This document shows, piece after piece, positions 21,025 to 31,200 of a DNA stretch of 64,000 bases. The stretch's first letter is position 1. Every line of letters begins with the position of its first letter. The notes under the pieces were generated by a model. The model did no database searches. It had not been told where the DNA came from and saw only the letters and a program-made list of their open reading frames with translations. The stretch spans positions 434,001 to 498,000 of the forward strand of contig OAPG01000008.1 in NCBI GenBank assembly GCA_900208305.1, in the 5' to 3' direction. The position numbers and the translations under genes were made by a program. The stretch is from Melanopsichium pennsylvanicum (taxonomy: Eukaryota; Basidiomycota; Ustilaginomycetes; Ustilaginales).

Positions 21025-21729
21025 ATGGCAACATCAGCAGAGGAGCAACTCAAGCACACGCTTGCGTCGCTTTCCGAATTGTCCGACCTCAAAGTCCAAT
21101 CAGCCGACGAGGACCTATGCTCATCCATCTCCGAAGCTAACAGGGCAGCAGCGATGCAACTTCTCGCATTGTCAACTCCGCTGTTTTCCAACCTCAAACG
21201 TGTCAATCGCTCCATATACACCGAGCTCAACGCTCAAAAGCTGCGCGTAGCGCAAGAAAGGGCCAAAGTCGACACAGCCCGACTTGCACTACAGAATCTC
21301 AAATATGAAGAGTCCATGTTGGAGCTGGAAGTGAAAGTGTGCCAAGAATTCCAGAGTATCTTTCAAGACATCTCGATTCACGAGCTGGAAGAGTTTCACG
21401 CATTGCGCTCTCAAAGGACGCTTTCACAAGATACAGACGAAGCTATGGAGGATGCAAAGAAGGACACGCAGGCAAAAGGATTGAAGGGTGAAGATGAGGA
21501 TGAAGATGAGGAGTTGGATGATGATCACAAGTTGATGCTGGCAAGGCTAAGATTCGAATTGAGAGAGAGAAAGAGGCTGGAAACCGAAAAGCAGAGGCTG
21601 CAACAGGACAAGACAGAAGTGACTAAAGACAACAAAGACAAGAAGATGAAATTGGAGCAAGTCGAGAAACAATTGAAGGATCTTTTGACCGCTGCACAAG
21701 CTGTTCAAGCAAAGTTCGAGAGCTTCTGA
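21025..21729 (+). CDS. THO complex subunit 5-like protein, 234 aa
   Basis: Matches the pattern of THOC5/FMIP, a coiled-coil subunit of the THO complex that couples transcription to mRNA export. The signature stretch LQNLKYEESMLELEVKVCQE (residues about 90-110) corresponds to the family's conserved YE...LxxEI..C core. It is followed by an acidic run (EDEDEDEELDDD, about 155-166) and a C-terminal Lys/Glu coiled coil. At 234 aa it is far shorter than animal THOC5 (about 680 aa); fungal members are often short. The start is the first ATG in context CAACATGG. It is convergent with the mitochondrial Trp-tRNA synthetase gene. Confidence 0.75.
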   Translation: MATSAEEQLKHTLASLSELSDLKVQSADEDLCSSISEANRAAAMQLLALSTPLFSNLKRVNRSIYTELNAQKLRVAQERAKVDTARLALQNLKYEESMLELEVKVCQEFQSIFQDISIHELEEFHALRSQRTLSQDTDEAMEDAKKDTQAKGLKGEDEDEDEELDDDHKLMLARLRFELRERKRLETEKQRLQQDKTEVTKDNKDKKMKLEQVEKQLKDLLTAAQAVQAKFESF

Positions 21730-22187
21730 GAACACACCTTTCCAACGCTCACACATGGCTCTTGTGCTGGATGAGGCGAGTCTTGTATCATCGTTTGGGC
21801 TTTCCTATTGGCACTCTTCCACAAAACCTTGTCGCAATCCCGCGCATGCATACCCTGTAATTGTATTCAACAATCACGACACGACCTCAATTCGTCTGCA
21901 TTGGCATCGTCGAGCGGTGTTCAAAAGCTGATCGACCGAAGTCCTGTTCACAGCGAGATTCGATTTCGCACAAGCGACAAGGCGCATGAATTGCTACTCG
22001 ACCCCAGACGAAGAATGTTGTGGCGAACAGCTCGTAGGTATAAAACTTACACAAACGTGTCTTGTGACAATGTGATCTGACATGAGTGCTTCGATGGTTG
22101 CAAGTTGTACATGGTATGTTACATTAGTACTGTGTGCAGAATTAAACGGAATAATCTTCCAGCAACAAGCAACGGAATCAATACACA
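21730..22187. other. Convergent 3' intergenic region
   Basis: 458 bp between the 3' ends of the THO5-like gene and the Trp-tRNA synthetase gene. No gene or strong repeat seen. Confidence 0.5.
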
Positions 22188-23450
22188 TCAATCAAGTCCA
22201 ATAGCCTTGCGCACCTGCGCCATGGTCGTCCTCGCTACGGTCTGCGCCTTATCTTTCCCCAATTTCTCCATCTGCAGCAAATATCCCGGATCCTTATGCA
22301 GCTTATCCAATTCAGCCTGAATCGGTCTCAACGTTTCCACTATCGCCTCAGTCAGTGTTGCCTTGAGATACTGTCCTGAAGAGGCGCCTGTCGTTTCGAT
22401 GTCTTTGTTGAGCCTTTCTGCCCACTCTTCCGGTCCTAGAGTGTTGGCTGAAGTAGTGTTCTGTATCGTTGGTGATTTGAGCGCAGCGAGTATCGACAAA
22501 AGATTACTGACGCCTGGTCTTGAATCAGGACTGTACGAAATGCTCGCCTCTGCATCGGTGACTGCTTTCTTGATCTTGTTCTTTACCTGCTCAGGAGTGT
22601 CGGTGATGAGAATCCTCGAATTGATGTCGGGCGCACTTTTGGACATCTTACTTAACGGATCGCGCAGCGAAAGCACTCTTTTCGTCCGAGTGATGATATG
22701 CTGTGGTAATGGGAAGAAGCCTTTTTTCTTGAACCGTCTATTGTACACATCTGCCAGATCCCTACTCAATTCCAAATGCTGTATCTGATCTTCTCCCACG
22801 GGTACATGCGTTGCCTTGTAGAGCAGAATATCCGCCGCCTGCAAGACCGGATAAGCAAACAATCCCAGACTAAGATCTTTATCTTCAACATCTGTGTTTT
22901 CTCCCGCATTCTTAGCTGTGGCTATCTTTGACTTCCATGTTGTCATTCTGTTGAGTTTGCCAAAAGCAGTAATGCAATTCAAGATCCACGCTAGTTCGGT
23001 ATGCTGGGGTACTTGATCTTGATGAAAGATTGTGCATCTACGAGGGTCTAGGCCAATAGCGAGTAATGTTGCTAGCATTTCGGAGCGCTCTGTACGGAGA
23101 ACGGAGGGGTTCTGAGGGAGGGTGATCGCATGAAAGCCGACGATGCTAAAGTAGAGCGAGTCGGAAGGTAAGGATGAGTCCTGGAGGCTGACCCAGTTGC
23201 GAAGCGCGCCGAGATAGTTGCCGAGATGAGGAATACCTGTTGGTTGAATGCCAGATAAGATGACTCTTGGTTGAGACGAGGGCTTTGATGCCTGTTGAGG
23301 GTTAGATGTAATCGACAAGGATGGTTGCGAAGGTGATGCGGTCGAGGAGGCCGTTAGAGTTGATTGGCGACGGACGCCTGAGCAAGCCACCTCGAAGGAG
23401 TGCGTCACCGGAAGTCTCTGTGCTGCGACGGTGCGCAATGGAAAAGACAT
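22188..23450 (-). CDS. MSW1: Mitochondrial tryptophanyl-tRNA synthetase, 420 aa
   Basis: Class I aminoacyl-tRNA synthetase charging mitochondrial tRNA-Trp. The Rossmann core begins with SGIQPTGIPHLGNYLGAL (HIGH-like motif PHLGN at residues 74-78), and the second signature KMSKS is at 268-272, followed by APDINSRI. The middle shows GFHAIT, TAFGKLNRM and VGEDQIQHLEL, as in bacterial-type TrpRS rather than the eukaryotic cytosolic enzyme. About 60 N-terminal residues rich in Ser/Ala/Arg and poor in acidic residues fit a mitochondrial targeting sequence. Length agrees with the family plus a presequence. The promoter side abuts a LINE remnant. Confidence 0.93.
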   Translation of the reverse strand: MSFPLRTVAAQRLPVTHSFEVACSGVRRQSTLTASSTASPSQPSLSITSNPQQASKPSSQPRVILSGIQPTGIPHLGNYLGALRNWVSLQDSSLPSDSLYFSIVGFHAITLPQNPSVLRTERSEMLATLLAIGLDPRRCTIFHQDQVPQHTELAWILNCITAFGKLNRMTTWKSKIATAKNAGENTDVEDKDLSLGLFAYPVLQAADILLYKATHVPVGEDQIQHLELSRDLADVYNRRFKKKGFFPLPQHIITRTKRVLSLRDPLSKMSKSAPDINSRILITDTPEQVKNKIKKAVTDAEASISYSPDSRPGVSNLLSILAALKSPTIQNTTSANTLGPEEWAERLNKDIETTGASSGQYLKATLTEAIVETLRPIQAELDKLHKDPGYLLQMEKLGKDKAQTVARTTMAQVRKAIGLD

Positions 23451-23839
23451 CTTGATGGGATTGGTCCGAGAGAATGAGAGGTTGGTGGTGGTCTAGGATC
23501 TTGGAAAACAAGGGTCCACCATGAGCTTTACTCGATCTTGGAAGGAGGTTAGGAGGATTTTCTACAGTGTAAGATGTGAAATCCGAAATCCGAAATCCGA
23601 ATTTCGAGGTGGAGGTAGGTGAAAATAGTGCCAGATGTTGATCGTGATGGCATAACACTGACGAGATTAATTACAAATTTTGGAGCCAAGTCTACATAAA
23701 GTGAATTTACTTGTGGAAACACGGCACAGTCCCGTGTCTCACGACTCTTTTCCACAGCGAGATGATGCGTCGAGTGGTAAACGAAACGTGTAAAAGGGGC
23801 AGATGGTTTGCATCGGAAAGAATGTTTGTGCACGAGAGC

Positions 23840-24674
23840 CAAAACAATTCATTCTCCTTGGATTGGATTCCTGGTCACATCGGCATCCCAGGCAACGAGG
23901 AGGCCGACACCATGGCCAAGGCAGGGACGCTGCTAGACCTGCCTCGTGAAAGGGGGACCAACCCGGCGACTCTCTTCCGGCGCACCCTTTCTTCCACCCT
24001 AGCACAGTGGCAGCTCCTCTGGAAGCGTAGGGGCAACTCCAAACACCGCGCTGTCAACTCCACTTCACCCGGAATGACGAAGAAGCTTCACGCTTCCCTT
24101 ACTCGAGCGCAGTCATCACTCCTGGTCCAGCTCCGCACACAGCACAACGGACTGCGACCCTATCTCTTCTGGCGAAAGGGCCCCCGACGTGGCCAACCCG
24201 CTCTGCGAGTCCTGCGGCGTACCAGAGACCGTCTTACACACCATGATTCTTTGCCCCCGGTTCTCAACGGCTCGCACCGCCATCAAGGCGTCACTTGGCT
24301 CCCGACACTCGCAATCTCTTCGCCATCTCCTCAAAGATCGCAAGGCCATACCGCTTGCCCTGCGATTAGCACAACAAAGGTTCCCCCACTACAGGGTTGG
24401 ATCTCAAATTTGCCGGCTTACACGGCGAATCGCAGCACCCTTCCTTCCCCCCTCTATGCCATGCGAACAGCCTCCTCCACCACCGCTATCAATCTCCCTC
24501 CTCTTCCTCTCTCACCCGGACTGCATCCTTTCCCCCTAATCCTCTGTCTATATGTATCCCCCTCTTCTCGTACGGAATCTGTATCTAGCACCACGTGACC
24601 AGCTGCATGGGCCTTAGACCTAGGACGGCTTTATGAATTAAAAATAAAAATAAAAATAAAAATAAAAAATAAAT
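23840..24674 (+). mobile_element. 5'-truncated LINE remnant (RNase H, zinc knuckle, A-rich tail)
   Basis: The 3' end of a non-LTR retrotransposon polymerase. The first frame shows an RNase H C-terminus (DWIPGHIGIPGNEEADTMAK, 23860-23920). The next frame shows the typical C-terminal zinc knuckle C-x2-C-x7-H-x4-C (CESCGVPETVLHTMILC, from about 24199). The two lie in different frames, with the shift near the GGGCCCCC run at 24178-24185, so the copy is dead. The reverse transcriptase and endonuclease are absent: 5' truncation. The 3' end is an A-rich tail of AAAAAT units (24637-24674), as left by target-primed reverse transcription. RNase H plus knuckle fits a Tad1/I-like clade. The 5' junction is uncertain and no target duplication was found. 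Confidence 0.8.
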
Positions 24675-25043
24675 TCTTAGAGCGTGTCGAACCACCGACG
24701 TCTCACCCTAACGGCCGTCCAACTGTGCACCGAATCCAATGTACTGTATTGCCAGATCTTATACAGTTACAGTATAATCTGCTCTCACCTGATGAGGCAC
24801 TGGACAATTACTCTAGACTCTGCACAGTTAATGTAGATAGAGCGGCTTGGCTGGAAATGGCTAGATGTCGTGCTAGCTGCATCAAGTTGATAAATTCAAG
24901 TGAGCGATGACGAGCTTGATTGAACTGCATGGCATCTGATCAAGAACCAAGTAAAATTTCCCTTTTTTACCTCGACGAGAATTGGACAATGGAAAGCGTA
25001 CTGAGAAGTTGGTTGCCGCAAATTCGACATTTCGAACACCGCC
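24675..25043. other. Intergenic after the LINE tail
   Basis: Unremarkable DNA with two TAC[A/T]GTA motif copies (24742-24748 and 24768-24774). No gene-like frame seen. Confidence 0.4.
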
Positions 25044-25709
25044 ATGACGCCAAATGGGGTTCCCTCTCATCTTTTGCCTCCCTTCCACACCGCACTCCGC
25101 ACCGCCCGCCGCAAAGATTCCTCTCAAGCCGCCGCAATATTCAAGACTTTTGTGAGCCACTTTCGGCCTCGTTCCACTCTCAATCAATAATAAAACATTT
25201 AAGTGCAGTCCGCCGTCAACCACTTTTCAGACGACACCATCCTTGAGCTGTTCGAGCGGGGACAAAAGTTTCTTACATCGCTTAGCACCATTTGGGCAAT
25301 CCGGAAACAGAAATCGACGAGCCCTTTACGCCTTGCCCAAATGACTGGGATCCCTCCATCAACACAATCGAAAAGGCGTGGGCGAGTCTGTGTTCACATC
25401 TGCAGTTCATCACACAATACAGCTATGTCGCATGCACATCCTCCCAAAGCGAATTTCATATTCGCACTGCTGAACTGTCAAGATTCTCATACAGTATCCC
25501 AATTGGCCACTTGCTCACACACTCAAAAAGCGTTCCAGAAGCCGCCCTTACGAATGGCTATTGAGCAGCCGAGGCATCGCGTACGAACGCCATGCCTTTA
25601 TACCAGATTGACTTGGCGAGCCACATTTACTGATGTGTACTTGAGAAGACCCTTTCCGGCGTGGCCTATGATAAAACTCTTTTACACCCTGATCCTCATT
25701 CCTTCTTAA
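25044..25709 (+). CDS. Candidate spliced gene of unknown function (exons 25044-25151, 25209-25709)
   Basis: Not recognised. An ATG in good context (GCCATGACG) opens a 36-codon exon ending at a GTGAGC donor (25152). A 57-nt intron ends at GTGCAG (25208) and joins in phase 0 to a helical, acidic stretch (SAVNHFSDDTILELFERGQK). In the same frame exon 2 runs to a stop at 25709 (about 202 aa in total). From about 25292 the neighbouring frame (from about GNPETEIDEPF to INTIEKAWASL) is more protein-like, so either another intron or a one-base shift near 25290-25296 is possible. The stop is only 83 nt before the permease ATG, which is tight for two genes; it could be a decayed fragment. Needs RNA evidence. 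Confidence 0.35.
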
Positions 25710-25792
25710 CCGTATCATCCTTTGATCGTGTCTTGCAAGGAACTCATACTTTTGCAAGCGTCCTTCTGGAACCCCCCGCAAGCTTCTCCACA

Positions 25793-27292
25793 ATGTCCGT
25801 CCTCGGTCAATTTCCTGTCAACGAGAAAGAGACTCGTGCTGCTCCTCAGTCAGGTTCAGATGGCTCTTCTGACGACCTTGAACGCTCTGCCAAGGACAGC
25901 AAAAACGGCAGAGCAACAGACGGTATTGTCGAGGACAGCAGCGATGCTGATTCTGAAGAGGCTCTTGTCGCTGCCCGTGCCAAGCAAGCTCAAGAGGGAG
26001 GCACCATCGTCTACCGAACCCTCTCATGGCAGAAGGCTGCCGTTCTTCTCTTCACCGAATACGTCTGTCTCGCGATCCTCTCCTTCCCGTGGGCATACTC
26101 CTACTTGGGTATGGCAGGCGGTCTGCTCGCGACCTTAGGTGTCGGTGTTTCCGCCCTGTACACTTCGCTCATTCTCTGGCGCTACTGCCTCCGCCATCCC
26201 CACCTTTTGAACATTTGCGACATTGGCTATCAGATCTTCGGCAAGAATCAGATTGCTTACGAGCTCACCGCCATCGCACTCATCCTCAACAACGTCTTTA
26301 TCATGGGCTTGCACACGCTCACGGGCTCGGAAATTCTTAACACTCTCTCCAATCACGGTACATGCACTCTGGTCTTCTCGCTCGTCATCATGATCCTCTC
26401 GATCATCCTCACCCTCCCAAGGAAATTGGAACAGTTGACAAGCTTGGGCGTCATCTCGGCTGTTTCCATGTTTATTTCGATCATGCTCGTGCTCATTTTC
26501 ACCGGAATTCAGGGTGCGCATCCTGCAGTGGACGATTTTGACGAGCCCGTTTTCATCACGGCTTTCGCTCCAAAAGGAACTAGCTTCGTCAACGGGTTAT
26601 CAGCGGCTTTGAATGTGATCTTTACCTGGATTGGTCATATTATGTATCCAACATTTATTGCTGAGATGAAGGATCCCAGAGAGTTTCCCAAGGCTTTATA
26701 CGCTGTCACTGTGGCCGAATTCGTACTCTTTAGCGTTACGGGAGTGGTTGTCTACCGATACACAGGCCAATATACGACTGCACCGGCAGTGGGAACGCTT
26801 CGACCGGTGTTCAAGAAGATCGCGTTCGCTTTCGTACTGCCTACGACGATCATCATCGGTGTCCTGTATGCCTCGGTGGTCGCCAAGTATCTTTTCGGAA
26901 GGCTTATGATCGGGACCAAGCACTACAATAATCATACCAAGACCGGATGGGCTGTCTGGATCGGTTGCGTCATCTTTACCTGGGTGCTCGGTTGGGTTAT
27001 CGGAGAGGCAATCCCATTCTTCTCAACATTGTTGAGTTTGATGAGCGCCTTGTTTGACTGCTACTTTGGTTATATCTTTTGGGCATTTGCCTTTTTCGAA
27101 TTGTACAAGGGACAACTGTGGGTCGGACAGGGCTGGCTGAGGAAGCTGGAGACGGCCTTCCAATTTGTTCTGATCGTGGCTGGGCTTTTCATTCTGGGCC
27201 CAGGATTGTACGTCTCGGTGCAGTCAATCATTGACAATTATGCCACAGGCAGCGTCAAGACTCCCTTCACATGTGCCGACAATTCGCTCTAA
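25793..27292 (+). CDS. Mtr-type neutral amino-acid permease (AAAP family), 499 aa
   Basis: Integral membrane amino-acid transporter of the AAAP family (aromatic/neutral amino-acid permease, as Neurospora Mtr), probably at the plasma membrane and proton-coupled. An acidic cytosolic N-terminus of about 75 residues precedes about 11 hydrophobic segments, beginning with KAAVLLFTEYVCLAILSFPW (family signature around TM1) and including a cytosolic MKDPREFPKAL loop typical of these permeases. The frame is open from 25661, but I chose the ATG at 25793 (context CACAATGTC) because the 44 residues before it are unlike the family and the shorter product has the usual length of about 450-500 aa. Confidence 0.88.
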   Translation: MSVLGQFPVNEKETRAAPQSGSDGSSDDLERSAKDSKNGRATDGIVEDSSDADSEEALVAARAKQAQEGGTIVYRTLSWQKAAVLLFTEYVCLAILSFPWAYSYLGMAGGLLATLGVGVSALYTSLILWRYCLRHPHLLNICDIGYQIFGKNQIAYELTAIALILNNVFIMGLHTLTGSEILNTLSNHGTCTLVFSLVIMILSIILTLPRKLEQLTSLGVISAVSMFISIMLVLIFTGIQGAHPAVDDFDEPVFITAFAPKGTSFVNGLSAALNVIFTWIGHIMYPTFIAEMKDPREFPKALYAVTVAEFVLFSVTGVVVYRYTGQYTTAPAVGTLRPVFKKIAFAFVLPTTIIIGVLYASVVAKYLFGRLMIGTKHYNNHTKTGWAVWIGCVIFTWVLGWVIGEAIPFFSTLLSLMSALFDCYFGYIFWAFAFFELYKGQLWVGQGWLRKLETAFQFVLIVAGLFILGPGLYVSVQSIIDNYATGSVKTPFTCADNSL

Positions 27293-28276
27293 GAGTAGTT
27301 GAGCGACTTGTTCGCCTGTCTCGGAGTGGTTTGCGATACAAGAAAGCACTACCTCGAGCAAGTGTTCCTTCTGTACTATAAGTTTTCTCTATCTTGGGAT
27401 TTGCTTTGCTTGGTCAATACTTTATTTTGTAATTCCTTCAGCTGGGATGTAGACATGGTATCGTTTCTGGCTCATTCTAAGCTAGAGTGGTGGGTAAAGG
27501 AATTTACCGACAATGTTAAAATGTGCATGACAGTGGACAATTTGTGATTAGATTTGACACGTGTTAGATCATCAAAGCTACCAATCTCTTATATCTTACT
27601 TTATGTTTCATTTGTGCGGCTTTGAGAGAGCTATGAGTCGGATTTTTTTTATTAGCTTAGCACGACAGAGACACAGAAAAGGACGAGTGATTTTGCGTGG
27701 AGAAGTACAAGCTCAAACTCATCCTGATTAGCACAGGAACTGCACCCTGCACGTCCCAAATCCAAAATCCAAAAGAAAAAAACAGAGTATCTATCACCTT
27801 TCCTATTTAAATAAATCACCCTCGCACATCCAAAAGCATCACGACTGCCCTTTGTTTCCTCAAGATATTTATCTCTTTCTTCTTCTTCTTCACACAGCGC
27901 TATTCTGCAACCAACATAGACTCGTTTTGCCCGTTCGGCATAGCAAAGTACAGCACAGCATAGCTCAAGGTACGAGCCTCGTTGTACTCCGCTTTAAAGC
28001 ATTTGTCTCAGTCTCAATCCGTTTCATACATACACTTTAGACTCGCAAAGCAATTTTCGCAACCGCAAAGGTCCTCTTACATTGTCTACCGGCCCTCTTC
28101 GTGCGACCGGCTGCAATCTTAGCACGCTTCATTTCAGCCTCATCGCCCATCGGCTGCTCGCCGTCCTTCAACTCCTCCTTCTATTCTTCATTCCCACCAA
28201 CCGTCCCACCTCTTCTCTGCTAATCTCCACTCACACAAGAGGGAATCAGTGCAGAGACGACAACTTCAACACTTGT
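27293..28276. other. Intergenic: permease 3' flank and protease promoter/leader
   Basis: About 1 kb. Short poly-A/T runs occur near 27650 and 27775. The last 200 bp are pyrimidine-rich and open in the protease frame but without an upstream ATG, so probably 5' leader. No RNA gene seen. Confidence 0.5.
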
Positions 28277-31200
28277 ATGCTGCCCCTTCGTCGTGTCCTT
28301 CTCCGCTCTTCTTCGCGGAAACCTTCTACTGTTCAACCATCCTACCTTCCCGCTGCACTCTCGCCTCCACGCCCCGCTTCTGCTGCCATCGTTAAGCTTC
28401 TCAGCACCTCCTCAGCAGCCAGTGGCCAACGTCATCTCTCCTCCACCTCTCTCCCTCTCACCACCCAACCTTGGTCAACCACGCTGAAAAGAAGAATGGT
28501 GCTCTCGCCTACGGTCAGTGGCGTGCCTGGCTCGTCTCGTCAGCTTGCCACTCCGGCCTCAGCAGCGATCACGCTTGGTACCGGCTCGTTCCAAGGTCTG
28601 CCAGCCGGCTTCGAAATTCGTGACACGCTCAATGGTTCCAAAGCCGTCGCCCCGTTTGCAGTCTTCACGAAAGACCTCGAGATCTCCGCCCAGGATGACA
28701 TGCGCTATCGTCTTGTACGACTCGCCAATGGCCTCGAAGCGCTTGTCATCCAGGATCCCAAGACCGACAAATCCAGTGCAGCTATGGACATTCGCGTTGG
28801 ACATCTCAGTGATCCTGAAGAGCTCCAAGGTCTTGCTCACTTTTGCGAGCATCTCCTCTTCATGGGCACTAAAAAGTATCCTCGCGAGAATGAATACTCC
28901 GAGTACCTTTCCAACCACTCGGGAGGCTCCAACGCATACACCGGCATGGACAATACCAACTATTTCTTCGACGTCTCCCCCTTTCACTTCGAGGGCGCAT
29001 TGGATCGTTTCGCCCAGTTCTTCCTCGAGCCTCTCTTCGATCCTTCCTGCTCCGAGCGAGAGATCAAGGCGGTCGACAGCGAGCACAAAAAGAACCTTCA
29101 GAGCGACATGTGGCGTGGCTTTCAGCTCGACAAGACCTTATCCGACCCCTCGCACCCGTACTCGCACTTTGGCACAGGCAATTATCACACCTTGTGGGAG
29201 GAGCCTAAGAGCAAGGGTCTCGACGTTCGTGACGAGCTGCTCAAGTTCCACGACCAGTACTATTCCGCCAACGTCATGAAGCTCGTCGTTCTCGGAAGGG
29301 AAGACCTCGATCAGCTCACCAGTTGGGTCATTGAGAAATTCTCGGGTGTTCGCAACACCGGTCGCGAACCTCCTCTTTTCGACCGCAGCCCCTTGACGCA
29401 AGAGCAGCTTCAGAAGCAGATCTTCGCAAAGTCGGTGCGCGACGTGCGCAAGTTAAAGATTGCCTTTCCCATCCCTGACCAGGGCCCTCACTTCCGATCC
29501 AAACCCGGCCACTTTCTGTCTCACTTCATCGGTCACGAAGGCGAAGGCTCAATTCTGTCGCATTTGAAGAAGAAGGGATGGTGTGACCGTTTGTCGGCCG
29601 GTGCGACTGGCGATGCCAACGGTTTCGAGTTCTTCAAGATCTCAATTGATTTGACTCAAGAGGGGTTGCAGAACCACGACAAGGTGGTCGAGTCAGTCTT
29701 CAAGTACATCCACCTCCTTCGCAATAGCAACTTTGAGCAATGGACGCACGACGAAGTGGCCCAGCTCAGCGAACTCATGTTCCGATTCAAGGAAAAGATT
29801 GACCCTGCCGACTACGCTTCCAGTACTGCCACTCAGATGCAGATGCCCTATCCTCGCGAATGGATCCTCTCTGGTGGCTGGTTGACTCGCGACTTTGATC
29901 GTAATTTGATTAAGCAGACTCTTGATCACCTCAGCCCACAGAATTGCCGCGTCGTCGTGATGGCCAAGACGCTTCCGGATGGTAGCGAGACATGGGAGAG
30001 CACGGAAAAGTGGTACGGCACCGAGTACTCGATCAAGCCGCTTCCTCAGCAGCTCTTGACACAAACTCCCACTGAGTTTGAGGACTTGCATCTGCCCCGA
30101 CCCAACTCTTTCATCCCTGCCAACTTCGAGTTCAAGGGACCTTTGGCTGAAGACCAGGGAAAGAAGCCGACTCCACGACCTCAGCTTGTGCTTGACAACG
30201 ACAGCATGCGCGTGTGGCACAAGCTTGACGACCGCTTCGGTCTGCCCAAAGCCAACGTCTTCTTTGTTCTGCGCAACCCTCTCATCAACGCCACCCCAGC
30301 GACATCCATTAAGACACGCATGCTCATCGAGCTCATCTCGGACTCCCTGGTCGAGTACTCGTATGACGCGTCCTTGGCTGGGTTGAGCTACATGCTCGAC
30401 TCTCAGGATCAGTCTCTCGCGCTTTCTCTGAGTGGCTACAACGACAAGATTCCGGTTTTGGCTCGTAGCATCCTCGAGAAGCTCGCCAACTTCCAGATCG
30501 ACCCTCGTCGTTTCGAGCTTGTCCAAGATCGTGTCAAGCGTTCGTATCAGAACTTCGCCATCGAAGAGCCCTACCGACATGCTACATACTACACCACTTA
30601 CCTCTTGCAAGAGAAGATGTGGACTCCTGCCGAGAAGCTTGGCGAGCTCGAGCAGCTTACTGTTGCCGAAGTTCAGCAATTCCTCCCCGAGCTTCTGCAA
30701 CGTATGCACCTCGAAGTACTCGCCCACGGTAATCTGGCCAAAGAAGAGGTGGTTGAATTGTCCAACATGGCTTGGAACATCGTAAAGAGCCGACCTGTTA
30801 ACAAGACCGAGTTGATCTCCAGCCGATCGTTGTTGTTGCCAGAGAAATGCAATAAGATTTGGAACCTTCCGGTGACCAACGCTGCCAACGTCAACAGCGC
30901 GATCGAGTACTACGTTCAAATAGGTGAACCCACCGACATCTCCCTTCGCGCTACACTTTCTCTATTCGCACAGATTGCCAACGAACCCGTCTTCGATCAA
31001 CTCCGTACCAAGGAGCAGCTCGGCTACCTCGTCTTCTCTGGCATTCGCCGTAGCATCGGTTCGCTCGGCTGGCGAATCATCGTTCAGTCTGAGCGCGATG
31101 CACCTTACCTCGAAGGTCGAGTCGACGCCTTCCTGGATCATTTCAAGGCAACTCTGGAAAAGATGACGGAATCTGAATTTGAGGCCCACAAGAGGAGTAT

